NCBI RefSeq assembly: GCF_001553545.1
Contig: NZ_CP014227.1
Span: 372,001-436,000, forward strand
Length of the DNA stretch: 64,000 nucleotides
From: Capnocytophaga haemolytica
Lineage (GTDB): Bacteria; Bacteroidota; Bacteroidia; Flavobacteriales; Flavobacteriaceae
Direction of reading: 5' to 3'
The position numbers were made by a program, and so were the translations under genes. Within the stretch, counting starts at the first letter, position 1, and the number at the start of each line of letters is the position of its first letter. The notes below the pieces were generated by a model. That model did no database searches and had not been told where the DNA came from. It saw nothing but the letters and a program-made list of their open reading frames with translations. Below, piece after piece: positions 41,754 to 50,403 of the stretch.

Positions 41754-44700
41754 ACTTCACCGACGAATTGCTCTTCGCAGCTTCTGCCTTCACTGCTACG
41801 AGTTCCTTCTTTGCCTCAGCTACTACTGCGGGATATTCCTTAAAGTTCTTCACTACGCTCTCCAAGATATAGCTCGCTTGATAGCTATCCTTTAAGCCCG
41901 CAAAGTTCTTAGCCATCACGATGAGACTCTTCGCAGCAAACTCCTTATGTCCGCCGTATTCCTTAGCAATACGCTGTACCACCTCGTTAGAGCCTTTATA
42001 GTCCTTATCCTGATGTTTATAAAGTGCCTCATAGTACAAAGCCTCAGCCATCAGGCTACCGCTGGCAGTCTTCTGTACCTCGGCGTAGTACTTGCGCGCA
42101 TCCGCGTCCTTGCCTGTGGCACTATAAGCGCGTGCCAGCACTATGTAAGCATCGTTCTTAATGCGCGTGTCGATACTCTTCTCCTCAAGCACCTTGTTTG
42201 CATAGGCAATGGCATTGTCATAGAGCTTCTCATTGTAACATACGCGCATCAGGTTGCTCTGTGCATAGACCTTATTCTGCGCTACGGTTGCTGTCTTCTC
42301 CAACTCCTCTAAGTAAGGCTTGGCTTTCAGGTAGCTGCCCGCATCGAGCAAGATTTGACACACACGCGTGAGCGACTGCTCGGCGTGCTCATTTGCACTG
42401 CTCTTCGCCACGCTCTCAAACAGCGGCAAAGCCTTGCCCTTCTGCCCTGCCTCAAAGTAGAGCTGTGCCAACTGAAACTCAGCACTTGCACGGCGCATTC
42501 CCCTTGGGTAGTCCTTGAGATATTTCTCAAAGGCAGCTATCGCCTCCTTGTTGTTATTCTGCATATATTGGCGTTCGGCAGCCTCATAGCTCGCTCCCTC
42601 GAGTTCTATATCGCTGACTTCCACATAGCCCAAACTCTTAGCCCAACCAGCATATTCAGCTACTTTGCCCGTATCCACATAGATGAGCTTCGCCGATGCC
42701 ACCGCTTGGTTTGCCTCTGTACTATTAGGGTAGTCCTTAGCGATTTGCTTAAAGAGCTGCAACGCCTTCTGATTCTCACCCTTGTTGTAATACACCAAGC
42801 CCTCACGCAGCATCGCCTTAGGCACTAAGATGTTGCCCTTGTATTCGTTTTTGAGCTGCTGGTAGAGCGCAATCCCCTTCTCGGTATTGCCTGCGGAAAT
42901 ATAAGCACTCGCGAGCTCATAGAGGGCATTGGGTCTAAGAGAGGAACCTTTATAGTTCTTGATAAACTTCTCTAAATCCTCTATCTTGCTTTGCTGCCTA
43001 TCGACAAAGCCATAGCTGATCGCCTTCTGATACGCAGCATAGTCCACATCCTGCGCCTTCTCTTCCACGAGCTTGTTATAGCCCTCCATCGCTGGCCAAT
43101 ACTTGCCCGTTACAAAATAGCAATCCGCCAAGCGCAGCTGTGCATCGTGCTTCCACTCCTTGTTCTTAGGACTCTGTTTGAGGTATTTCTCAAAGTTGGC
43201 AATCGCCCCTGCGTAGTTCTTATCGTTGAAATAAGCATACGCCAGCCCATAATAGCCCTTGGCGTACTCCTCCGTCTTCGGTGCTGTGGGGCTATTGAGG
43301 TATTGGGTAAAGAAGTTCGCCGCCCCCTTGTAATCCTGTAAAGCATAAGCCGCCTCACCAGCCCAATAGGCAGCACGCACCGCTGTGGCATCGTTGCCGC
43401 CTTGTGCTTTTTGAAGATAACTCAGCGCATTGGCGTACTGACGCTCATTGAAGAGCTCCAACCCACGATAGAACGCCACTTTCTTATAAATCTCCTTGTC
43501 CTTCGCGCTCGTGCTCTTCTCCAAGAGATTTAAAGCCGCTGCATAGTTCCCAGACGAGATGTACGAATCCACCAACAGCCCTTGTATCTCTTCGGTATGA
43601 CTCGTAGGATACACCGAGGCATACATCTGCAACACCTCAGGCACACTCTCATAAGGGTTACCGATCTCATAGCCGAGACGCGCGTAGTTGAGCATCGCAT
43701 CTTGCTTTATCTTAGGCTCGAAATCCATCTGCGAGGCATTGCGAAAGGCATTGAGTGCCTGCTGCTTCTGCCCCGTTTTGAGGTAACACTCAGCCAAGTG
43801 ATAATAGGCATTCTGAGCCACACTATCGTTCCCCCCAACGATCTTGTTAAACTGCCCTATAGCTGCCGTATAGTTGCCCTCTTTGTAGTAGGCATAACCA
43901 ATATAGTAATAATCCGTGTTGGAGTACTTGCCCTTCTTGCCCTTGTAATTCATCAAGTAAGGCAATGCCTCTTTATACTGTTTCAGGTTAAAATAACTCT
44001 CCCCGATAATCTTGTTAAGCTCTGAAATCTCCTCAGCATTCTTGGTAATGCCGAGCTGTTTCTTACCCTCAGCGATAGCCTCCTCATACAGCGATTGCTT
44101 AAAGTACATATTCGCTTGGAAGTACGCCACATTCTGCCCTACCTTCTCTTCCTCAGGCACCTCCTTAAAGTAAGCCTCTGCCTTGGCGTAATCCTCACTG
44201 TCGTAAGCGATATAGCCGAGGTAATACTTCGCGCTCGCCCCGTACTCCTTGCTGGTCTGTGCTGCCTCGAGATAGGGCTTGCTCTCAGCCTGTTTGCCTG
44301 TGGCGAAGAGGCTATAACCTTTCTCAAAGTTAAACCGCTCCTCATCGCGAGGGGCAACTGTTAGCTCGTCGATAGCCTCATACCAAGCCAATGCCTGCTC
44401 AAAGTCGCCCTGCTGAAAATACAAATGCGCCATCTCCATATATGCCTCACTGCTCAGGGGCGACTCAGGGTGATTCACAATGAAGTCATTCACCAAAGCA
44501 TCTGCCCCCTCCTGACCTAAGCGCACAGCAATGGTAGCGATGTAATACTCGCTCTGTGTGCGTACATCGCGATCAGTCGGGTGAAGTTCCCCCATTGAAA
44601 GGGGCAGGGGCGTGCTGCTCAACACCTTTCTAAAGAGGTTCTGCGCAGGTGCGTATAACTGTCTGTTATATAAAGCGATAGCCTTCTCAAAATCCGTAGA

Positions 44701-44787
44701 GGGGTGGGTGAAGGCTGCCGTTTCTTGACCCCATAGGGTAGATGCGACTCCTATTAGGAAGGCAACTGAAAGAAGTGTTTTTTTCAT
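41752..44787 (-). CDS. Large tetratricopeptide-repeat protein (1011 aa)
   Basis: The ATG at 44787 begins MKKTLLSVAFLIGVASTLWG, a signal peptide; the frame extends further upstream but without a better start and past the -7 element. Some 20 or more TPR units fill the rest, for example YYIGYAYYKEGNYTAAIGQF, AYYHLAECYLKTGQKQQALN and YYGLAYAYFNDKNYAGAIAN. It ends in a lysine/alanine-rich helix. Periplasmic TPR proteins of this size in Bacteroidota usually scaffold outer-membrane complexes; the plug-less barrel gene downstream is a likely partner. Confidence 0.88.
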   Translation of the reverse strand: MKKTLLSVAFLIGVASTLWGQETAAFTHPSTDFEKAIALYNRQLYAPAQNLFRKVLSSTPLPLSMGELHPTDRDVRTQSEYYIATIAVRLGQEGADALVNDFIVNHPESPLSSEAYMEMAHLYFQQGDFEQALAWYEAIDELTVAPRDEERFNFEKGYSLFATGKQAESKPYLEAAQTSKEYGASAKYYLGYIAYDSEDYAKAEAYFKEVPEEEKVGQNVAYFQANMYFKQSLYEEAIAEGKKQLGITKNAEEISELNKIIGESYFNLKQYKEALPYLMNYKGKKGKYSNTDYYYIGYAYYKEGNYTAAIGQFNKIVGGNDSVAQNAYYHLAECYLKTGQKQQALNAFRNASQMDFEPKIKQDAMLNYARLGYEIGNPYESVPEVLQMYASVYPTSHTEEIQGLLVDSYISSGNYAAALNLLEKSTSAKDKEIYKKVAFYRGLELFNERQYANALSYLQKAQGGNDATAVRAAYWAGEAAYALQDYKGAANFFTQYLNSPTAPKTEEYAKGYYGLAYAYFNDKNYAGAIANFEKYLKQSPKNKEWKHDAQLRLADCYFVTGKYWPAMEGYNKLVEEKAQDVDYAAYQKAISYGFVDRQQSKIEDLEKFIKNYKGSSLRPNALYELASAYISAGNTEKGIALYQQLKNEYKGNILVPKAMLREGLVYYNKGENQKALQLFKQIAKDYPNSTEANQAVASAKLIYVDTGKVAEYAGWAKSLGYVEVSDIELEGASYEAAERQYMQNNNKEAIAAFEKYLKDYPRGMRRASAEFQLAQLYFEAGQKGKALPLFESVAKSSANEHAEQSLTRVCQILLDAGSYLKAKPYLEELEKTATVAQNKVYAQSNLMRVCYNEKLYDNAIAYANKVLEEKSIDTRIKNDAYIVLARAYSATGKDADARKYYAEVQKTASGSLMAEALYYEALYKHQDKDYKGSNEVVQRIAKEYGGHKEFAAKSLIVMAKNFAGLKDSYQASYILESVVKNFKEYPAVVAEAKKELVAVKAEAAKSNSSVK

Positions 44788-44816
44788 AGACTTTTTATTT
44801 AATGGACAAAAGTACA

Positions 44817-44824
44817 AATAAAAT
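44817..44824 (-). promoter_or_regulatory. -7 element for TPR gene (TACTTTTG)
   Basis: CAAAAGTA on the + strand, 30 bases before the chosen ATG; it supports that start. Confidence 0.65.
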
Positions 44825-44890
44825 CTGAAATAGCAAGTATTTTGAAAAAATAAAGGCTCTACATACATTGTAAAGCCTTGTGAATAAAAG

Positions 44891-44964
44891 TGGTCCCAGT
44901 TGGGCTCGAACCAACGACTCCCTGATTATGAGTCAGGTGCTCTAACCGACTGAGCTATGAGACC
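44891..44964 (-). tRNA. tRNA-Met (anticodon CAT)
   Basis: A 74-base gene with a full cloverleaf: acceptor arms GGTCTCA / TGGGACC, D-arm AGCTCAGTCGGTTAGAGC, anticodon arm CCTGACTCATAATCAGG with CAT, T-arm with GGTTCGAGCC. No encoded CCA. The acceptor and D-arm do not show initiator features, so it is an elongator tRNA-Met; a lysidine-modified Ile2 identity cannot be excluded by eye. Confidence 0.93.
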
Positions 44965-44985
44965 TCCATTTTTATTATGACGGCG

Positions 44986-44993
44986 CAAAAGTA
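44986..44993 (-). promoter_or_regulatory. -7 element for tRNA-Met (TACTTTTG)
   Basis: CAAAAGTA on the + strand, 22 bases before the tRNA 5' end. Confidence 0.65.
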
Positions 44994-45109
44994 TAACAAA
45001 ATATTGATATGCGCAAATTTTGAGTGTATTTTTTGGAAAAAGATTTTTTCATAAAATAGGATAAATATTGTATTTCAAAGGATTGTAAGTTTCAAAAGGG
45101 CAGAAAAAA

Positions 45110-45149
45110 CTCCCCTACTGGCGGGCTATGTAGCTGCTTCATAGGGGAG
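45110..45149 (-). terminator. Terminator of galE
   Basis: Stem ctccccta / taggggag with a 24-base loop, followed on the minus strand by TTTTTTCTG. Confidence 0.75.
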
Positions 45150-45166
45150 CGGTGTTATGGAAAAAC

Positions 45167-46192
45167 TTACTTATTAGCTCGTACTTTCTGCTCCCATTTC
45201 CACGCTGATGCCATCGCATCGTCTAAGGTAGAAAGTGCTTTCCAGCCGAGTTCATTGTTTGCCTTGTCTGTGTTGGCATACGCAGCGGTGATGTCCCCCG
45301 CACGTCTGCCGACAATCTGGTAGTTGAGCTTCTTGCCCGATACGCGTTCAAAACTTTGAATTACTTCCAACACCGTACTGCCCTTGCCTGTACCGATGTT
45401 GAAAACTTCGTAGTTCTCCTTATTCTTCTCGCCAATAAGCCTTTGCAGTGCCACGACGTGCGCTTTTGCCAAATCCACCACGTGGATATAGTCGCGAATG
45501 CAAGTGCCATCAGAGGTTGGATAGTCGCCTCCGAAAACTGAAAGCTGTGCTCTCAGCCCAATACCCGTTTGAGTGATGTAAGGCACTAAGTTCTGTGGCA
45601 TACCGATAGGCAACTCGCCTATCTCTGCCGAAGGGTGCGCTCCAATAGGGTTGAAATAGCGCAGCGCAATAGCGTTGAGCTGTGGGGTTACGTGGCAGGT
45701 GTCGCTGATGATTTCCTCACTGATCTGCTTAGTGTTCCCATAAGGCGACTCTGCCTTCTTTACAGGGGCATTCTCAGTAATAGGCAACTCATCTGCCTGT
45801 CCGTACACAGTGCACGACGAGCTGAAGATAAAGTTCGCACGCCCCAGCTTGCTGAGCTCCTCTAAGAGGTAAATGAGGCTGGTAAGGTTGTTTTCATAAT
45901 ACAGCAAAGGCTTATGTACGCTTTCGCCTACTGCCTTTGAAGCCGCAAAGTGTATCAACCCCTGCACATCCTGATGGCGACGGAAGAAATCCTGCACATC
46001 TGCCTTATTGCGCAAGTCAAACTTTTCAAATACAGGCTTCTTGCCCGTAATCTTAGTGATACCGTCAAGCACACTCTCTTGCGAGTTCGAGAGATTGTCG
46101 ATGATCACCACCTCAAACCCCGCTTGTTGCAATTCTACTACGGTGTGTGAGCCAATAAAACCCAATCCACCTGTTACTACTATTTTTTTCAT
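45167..46192 (-). CDS. galE: UDP-glucose 4-epimerase
   Basis: A 341-aa extended-SDR enzyme interconverting UDP-glucose and UDP-galactose. GGLGFIGSHTVVELQQAGF (residues 8-26) binds NAD. The catalytic Ser/Tyr/Lys set is in FSSSCTVYG and SPYGNTKQISEEI (YxxxK). GTCIRDYIHVVDLAKAHVVA and VFNIGTGKGSTVLEVI are GalE-type. Length is normal. Single-gene unit, with terminator downstream and heptad tract upstream. Confidence 0.96.
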   Translation of the reverse strand: MKKIVVTGGLGFIGSHTVVELQQAGFEVVIIDNLSNSQESVLDGITKITGKKPVFEKFDLRNKADVQDFFRRHQDVQGLIHFAASKAVGESVHKPLLYYENNLTSLIYLLEELSKLGRANFIFSSSCTVYGQADELPITENAPVKKAESPYGNTKQISEEIISDTCHVTPQLNAIALRYFNPIGAHPSAEIGELPIGMPQNLVPYITQTGIGLRAQLSVFGGDYPTSDGTCIRDYIHVVDLAKAHVVALQRLIGEKNKENYEVFNIGTGKGSTVLEVIQSFERVSGKKLNYQIVGRRAGDITAAYANTDKANNELGWKALSTLDDAMASAWKWEQKVRANK

Positions 46193-46206
46193 TATATATG
46201 TTATTT

Positions 46207-46311
46207 TAGAAATTAGAAAAATAGGAATTAGAAATCAACAGAGAGTAAAGAGTAGAGAGTAATAGCAGTATGAGCTGATCACTGACCTCTGACCCCTCAC
46301 TTCTCACTCCT
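46207..46311. repeat. 7-bp-phased tract, 15 units
   Basis: tagaaat, tagaaaa, ataggaa, ttagaaa, tcaacag, agagtaa, agagtag, agagtaa, tagcagt, atgagct, gatcact, gacctct, gacccct, cacttct, cactcct. Left units are GAG/TAA type, right units CTC type. The right end overlaps the last codons (MRSEK-stop) of the next gene. Confidence 0.65.
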
Positions 46312-48615
46312 CATCTTATTGAGATTCTCTCTGAGCTCTTTGAGCATTGCCCGTTCGTCTTCGTCCTTTGAAGTCTCTAATAGCTTTACGGCTTCTTCTT
46401 GTATTTCAAGGGCTTTCTTCTTCTCACCACTGACAAAAAGCAAGTGCGCTAGCGTATCGAGGTAGGGTGCGCGCTTTTCCATCTGTACGGCCACCTGACT
46501 CCAAGCGAGGGCTTCCTTGAGCAACTCAGGGTTGTTGCGCTCAGTCTCATACACCTTCCAAGCGACATTATTCGCACGATTGGCAAACTTCATCTTGTAG
46601 TACTTCCAGCTGTCGTCTGCATCAGTAGTCTCAGTGCTGAAAGCTGCATCTAAGCCCGAGATGAGGTTGCCGTCCTTCTTCAACAGTCCTTTGTAATAAT
46701 CTCTAAAGAGCTGTATTGCCTCCTGAGGTTGCCTTTCATACGCCAAATCGATGTAATCACCTAAGGAAAGCACCCCTACTTCAAGAGCCTTGTGCAATGC
46801 CTTATTCAGCACGGCTTGTTGCTCAGGTTTATCGACAAAATTAGCGAAAAGCAGCAGCGTTTGAATACTCTGCTTGCGCAGTGGGATAAAGTCCTTCTTA
46901 TTCCTTATGGACAATGGGTAATAATCCTCTCCGTCCTGATAAGCTGTCTCCAAATCAACGCCTTCCTTTTTGAGCAAAACCTTGTTATGTGCCTCGATGT
47001 CCTTATAGAAATTCACCAAATACACGATTGCGCCCAAATCGGCTGTCTGAGGTTCTTTTTCTTTGAGAAAATACTGCTTGTAGTAGTTGTTCTCGCCAAA
47101 ATTGTTTACCAACACCCTTGCGTAGTCTACATCGAGCTTCTTATCACCCTTATGAGCCTCTATCAGGCGCGTCCATTGGGCGGTAAGTTGCTCAGGGGTA
47201 AGTTTCACAGTGTAAAGGCGATCGGTATTCTTTAAATTCTGAAAGTAACCTTCGCGTTCATAGCTGCCATCAGGGGTTTCTTCACCCTCCTTCTTCTCTT
47301 CTTTTACCAAGAGAAACGGCAGGTAATCCTCATCGCCTGTGATGGTCGTAAAGGCTTTTTCAACTGCTTTTAGGGGTGCTTTTGCATTGGTGAGCACTTG
47401 GTCTATTTCCTTTGCCTTTGCTGCCGTATGGAATACGCGGTAGCGCGTGTTGTCGGAGATCAAGTCGCCCGCCTCTAAGGTATTGATAGTCGTCTCTTCT
47501 TTGTATACGATTGCTCCTTGCCCATCGAGTACTACATACTGATCCGTATCGCTCAGCTTGTTTGCCTTTACCCACTTCGCATCTTTCTTACCCGTTAAGT
47601 AAAACTCATAGCTTATCAAGTCCTTAGGGGTGATCGCCTGCTCGCGCCCAGCGGATTGGTCATAAGCTGAAAGTATCTCTTGATAGCTTTTGAGCAGTTC
47701 CTCAAAAACCTTTTCAGCCTCTTTGTTCTGTGGCTGGTAGAACACCATCACTAAGCGGTTGTTCTTCTTAGCCTGTGCTATAGCTTCGTTGAGCGAGCGA
47801 GCTGCCTTTACCACAGCTTGTGAGGCTTTTTTCTTCTCAGGATTGTAATCGGGAATGTCGTTCTCCTCATCGAAGGCTATCAGGTGTTTCCAGCCTTTTA
47901 CTTCCTCTGCACTGCTATGGGTAAGCACCTCATTGTCCTTTTGTGCGTCTATCTTCTTGATAACGATGTCCGCACCCCTCTCGGGTTTGAGTACCAACTC
48001 TTGCTTGTCCGCCTTGTAAACGCCCTCCATTTTGCCCAAGCCACTGCGCAGCACCCCTGTGTAGAGCACCTCTACGGCTGAGGTTGTCTTGCCTACGGGT
48101 ATCTTCTCGATATGCACTTCGGCACCTTTGCCCATCGCTTGTACGCGCGAGGCATCTACCAAGTAGAGGTTTTCCGTCTTGGGGATCTCAACGGTCTCTA
48201 AGGCGTAAAGTGGGTAGGGGTTGCCGCTGTCTACGGGCTTGCGTTCATCGATGTTGGTGATTTTATTGTATAGGCATACGTAATCAATGCCTCCTTTTGC
48301 GTTCTCGTAGCCGAGGTAGATATAGCGTGGATCTAATTCCTCACCGCCTTTGAAGGTGAGTTGTAGCACTGCCGAGGAGCCTTCTTTGCGCTTTACCTGA
48401 AAGGCGTTTACGCTTTTGGGTTGCAGACTTATGCGTTGGTCTTTCACAGTGTAAGTGCCCGAGAAGGCAACAAACTCAAAGGTGCCATCGGGCTTCATCC
48501 GTATCTCCAAACCTGAAGGATTGGGCTCTGTGGTGTACTGCCCTGCTACTGCCTCATTCTGTGCCATCACAGCCGTTGAAAGCACCATCGCCCCCAAAAA
48601 TAAAACTCGCTTCAT
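46297..48615 (-). CDS. Secreted multidomain protein with thioredoxin-like and TPR-like regions (772 aa)
   Basis: Signal peptide MKRVLFLGAMVLSTAVMAQ. Residues ~20-110 look like a small lipocalin/NlpE-type beta-domain (GQYTTEPNPSGLEIRMKPDG). Residues ~275-400 have the text of a thioredoxin-like fold (NNRLVMVFYQPQNKEAEKVF) but with no CxxC, so it would not be a redox enzyme. The C-terminal third is helical and TPR-like (YLDTLAHLLFVSGEKKKALE). Function unknown; probably periplasmic or on the outer membrane. Confidence 0.75.
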   Translation of the reverse strand: MKRVLFLGAMVLSTAVMAQNEAVAGQYTTEPNPSGLEIRMKPDGTFEFVAFSGTYTVKDQRISLQPKSVNAFQVKRKEGSSAVLQLTFKGGEELDPRYIYLGYENAKGGIDYVCLYNKITNIDERKPVDSGNPYPLYALETVEIPKTENLYLVDASRVQAMGKGAEVHIEKIPVGKTTSAVEVLYTGVLRSGLGKMEGVYKADKQELVLKPERGADIVIKKIDAQKDNEVLTHSSAEEVKGWKHLIAFDEENDIPDYNPEKKKASQAVVKAARSLNEAIAQAKKNNRLVMVFYQPQNKEAEKVFEELLKSYQEILSAYDQSAGREQAITPKDLISYEFYLTGKKDAKWVKANKLSDTDQYVVLDGQGAIVYKEETTINTLEAGDLISDNTRYRVFHTAAKAKEIDQVLTNAKAPLKAVEKAFTTITGDEDYLPFLLVKEEKKEGEETPDGSYEREGYFQNLKNTDRLYTVKLTPEQLTAQWTRLIEAHKGDKKLDVDYARVLVNNFGENNYYKQYFLKEKEPQTADLGAIVYLVNFYKDIEAHNKVLLKKEGVDLETAYQDGEDYYPLSIRNKKDFIPLRKQSIQTLLLFANFVDKPEQQAVLNKALHKALEVGVLSLGDYIDLAYERQPQEAIQLFRDYYKGLLKKDGNLISGLDAAFSTETTDADDSWKYYKMKFANRANNVAWKVYETERNNPELLKEALAWSQVAVQMEKRAPYLDTLAHLLFVSGEKKKALEIQEEAVKLLETSKDEDERAMLKELRENLNKMRSEK

Positions 48616-48635
48616 AAATTTTGAATTATTTCCCG

Positions 48636-48643
48636 CAAAAGTA
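48636..48643 (-). promoter_or_regulatory. -7 element (TACTTTTG), minus strand
   Basis: CAAAAGTA on the + strand, 21 bases before the ATG of the 772-aa protein gene. Confidence 0.65.
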
Positions 48644-48684
48644 CAATTTTCTTTCCAAAGTACAATTTATTTCTAAAAAAAAGA

Positions 48685-48692
48685 TACCTTTG
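48685..48692 (+). promoter_or_regulatory. -7 element TACCTTTG for mscS-like gene
   Basis: 82 bases before the ATG at 48774; the leader carries a small hairpin (gtgctg / cagcac, 48714-48730). Confidence 0.7.
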
Positions 48693-48773
48693 CAATCTAA
48701 AAATAATGCGAATGTGCTGTAAGGCAGCACAGTAAGGCATTTGTAACAAAATAACTTAAAGAAGAGAAGACTT

Positions 48774-49610
48774 ATGAATGAGTTTACAACCTTAGATTTT
48801 GAAGCCGTACTTAAGGAGTGGATTACGAATCTTATCAAGTACATCCCTACTTTGCTGGCTACCATTGCCTTGTACATTGCAGGGCGTTATCTTATCCGAT
48901 TTATTACCAAAGTGTTAAAGAGCCTGATGGAGCGGCGTAATGTCGATACCGCTTTGGAGGGATTCCTGTTGCAGGTGGTGCGTTGGATTCTCTACATCGC
49001 ACTTTTCCTAACCATTGTGCAGATCATTGGGCTGCCTGCCACTCAGTTTATTGCCATCATCACTTCGGGCTTTGTAGCGGTAGGCCTGGCGTTGCAAGGT
49101 TCGCTATCGAACTTTGCCAGTGGCATTATGATATTGGTGTTCAAGCCCTTCCGTGTAGGTGACACTATCGAAGGTAATGGCGAAAAGGGTGTGGTGAAGA
49201 ATATCGGCTTATTCGCCACTACGCTCAATAAAGGCGATAATGAGCAGGTGATTATCCCTAATACGCAGCTTACCAGCAATAGCATCATCAACTACACACG
49301 TGAGGAGAAGCGGCGCGTGCGGGTTCCTGTGGGCATAGGCTATACCTCGGACATACAAAAAGCGCGCGAAATACTCTTAGACATCGCCGCTAAGGAACCA
49401 CTCTCCCTGAAAGAAAGCGATGTCGCACCGAGTGTGATTGTTGAGGAACTTGCCGATAGCTCGGTGAATATTGCCTTGCGCTATTGGTGTAAATCAACTG
49501 ACTATGGCACTTGCTACTACCGCACTCTGGAGGAAATCAAATATCGTTTCGATGCTGAGGGCATTGAAATACCTTTCCCACAAACGGACGTATACCTGCA
49601 CAAAACCTAA
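48774..49610 (+). CDS. Small-conductance mechanosensitive channel (MscS family)
   Basis: A 278-aa protein of the minimal MscS size: three membrane helices (residues ~22-45, ~65-85, ~90-115), with the pore-lining third helix GFVAVGLALQGSLSNFASGI. The MscS beta-domain follows (KPFRVGDTIEGNGEKGVVKN, VIIPNTQLTSNSIINYT) and then the C-terminal alpha/beta cage. It releases solutes on hypo-osmotic shock. Own promoter; strong bidirectional terminator downstream. Confidence 0.95.
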   Translation: MNEFTTLDFEAVLKEWITNLIKYIPTLLATIALYIAGRYLIRFITKVLKSLMERRNVDTALEGFLLQVVRWILYIALFLTIVQIIGLPATQFIAIITSGFVAVGLALQGSLSNFASGIMILVFKPFRVGDTIEGNGEKGVVKNIGLFATTLNKGDNEQVIIPNTQLTSNSIINYTREEKRRVRVPVGIGYTSDIQKAREILLDIAAKEPLSLKESDVAPSVIVEELADSSVNIALRYWCKSTDYGTCYYRTLEEIKYRFDAEGIEIPFPQTDVYLHKT

Positions 49611-49636
49611 AATACGCTACAAAAAATTTTCCTAAA

Positions 49637-49691
49637 TAGGAGATAAAGCAAGGTTAATGCATAGATAAAGCATAGGTAATGCATAGGTAAT
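49637..49691. repeat. 11-bp-phased tract, 5 units
   Basis: taggagataaa, gcaaggttaat, gcatagataaa, gcataggtaat, gcataggtaat. The last two units are identical. The TAA core matches the left units of the 22.8-kb tract. Confidence 0.7.
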
Positions 49692-49705
49692 TCCACAAAA
49701 AATAG

Positions 49706-49764
49706 AAAGCGCAAAACTCTAAAAACAATTCTTTTTGGAAATGTTTTTTAGAGTTTTGCGCTTT
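49706..49764. terminator. Bidirectional terminator between mscS-like and DUF2262 genes
   Basis: Perfect 20-bp arms (49706-49725 / 49745-49764) with a 19-base loop; A run on one side and T run on the other. Confidence 0.85.
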
Positions 49765-49808
49765 TTATAGTATGATCTCTAATTAATATATTAAGCCTAA
49801 AAATCGCA

Positions 49809-50222
49809 CTAATCCAAGATTTCGCTCTCGTCGAACACCTCACCATCGGAGGAGCAAGCCATAAAGACGATATCCTCTACAACCCCTCCGTAGAAGAACA
49901 TCAACTGATCGCCCACCACCGAGATATTGTTCAATTTAAGATGCTTTTCAAAAGCTTTTTCATCGAGATAAGGCTCATCACCATCGCGGATTTCGTCGTT
50001 ATAAGTTTCGGTGTGCTGGTCAGCTAAGAATTTCTTTGCCTTTACATCCAAGAGTTCTAACTTGTTAAGGACGTTGTTCACCAGCGGGAGCACCTCGGAG
50101 AGATCTTCACCATCAGGCTCTACCTCCACTTCAATTTTTCTCTTTTTTAGGGTGGTCTCTAAACGATAAGCACCACTGCTACTTTTGTGTTTTTTTAGTT
50201 CATTAATAGTAATTTCTTTCAC
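49809..50222 (-). CDS. DUF2262-like protein (137 aa)
   Basis: Small acidic cytoplasmic protein. The central FLADQHTETYNDEIRDGDEP and the C-terminal GVVEDIVFMACSSDGEVFDE resemble the DUF2262 family, whose role is unknown. No membrane segment. Own promoter (50251-50258). The identification is by pattern memory and is moderate. Confidence 0.62.
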   Translation of the reverse strand: MKEITINELKKHKSSSGAYRLETTLKKRKIEVEVEPDGEDLSEVLPLVNNVLNKLELLDVKAKKFLADQHTETYNDEIRDGDEPYLDEKAFEKHLKLNNISVVGDQLMFFYGGVVEDIVFMACSSDGEVFDESEILD

Positions 50223-50250
50223 AGTATATGGTTTTTATTTAAATGAGGTG

Positions 50251-50258
50251 CAAAGGTA
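50251..50258 (-). promoter_or_regulatory. -7 element (TACCTTTG), minus strand
   Basis: CAAAGGTA on the + strand, 29 bases before the ATG of the DUF2262-like gene. Confidence 0.68.
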
Positions 50259-50354
50259 ATATTTTTTGGATAAACAGCAAGTGTTTTTCAGGTTTATTTT
50301 CTCAAAAAGGGCAGAAGAAGTGTGTAATTGAGATATTTAGCATATAATATAACG

Positions 50355-50384
50355 AAGTGCGCCGCGCTTTAGCGCGGCGCACTT
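50355..50384 (-). terminator. GC-rich hairpin after DUF4837 gene
   Basis: Perfect 13-bp stem aagtgcgccgcgc / gcgcggcgcactt, loop ttta. The T run is weak, but the stem is very stable. Confidence 0.72.
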
Positions 50385-50403
50385 AGAATATGGAAGTAAA
50401 AAT

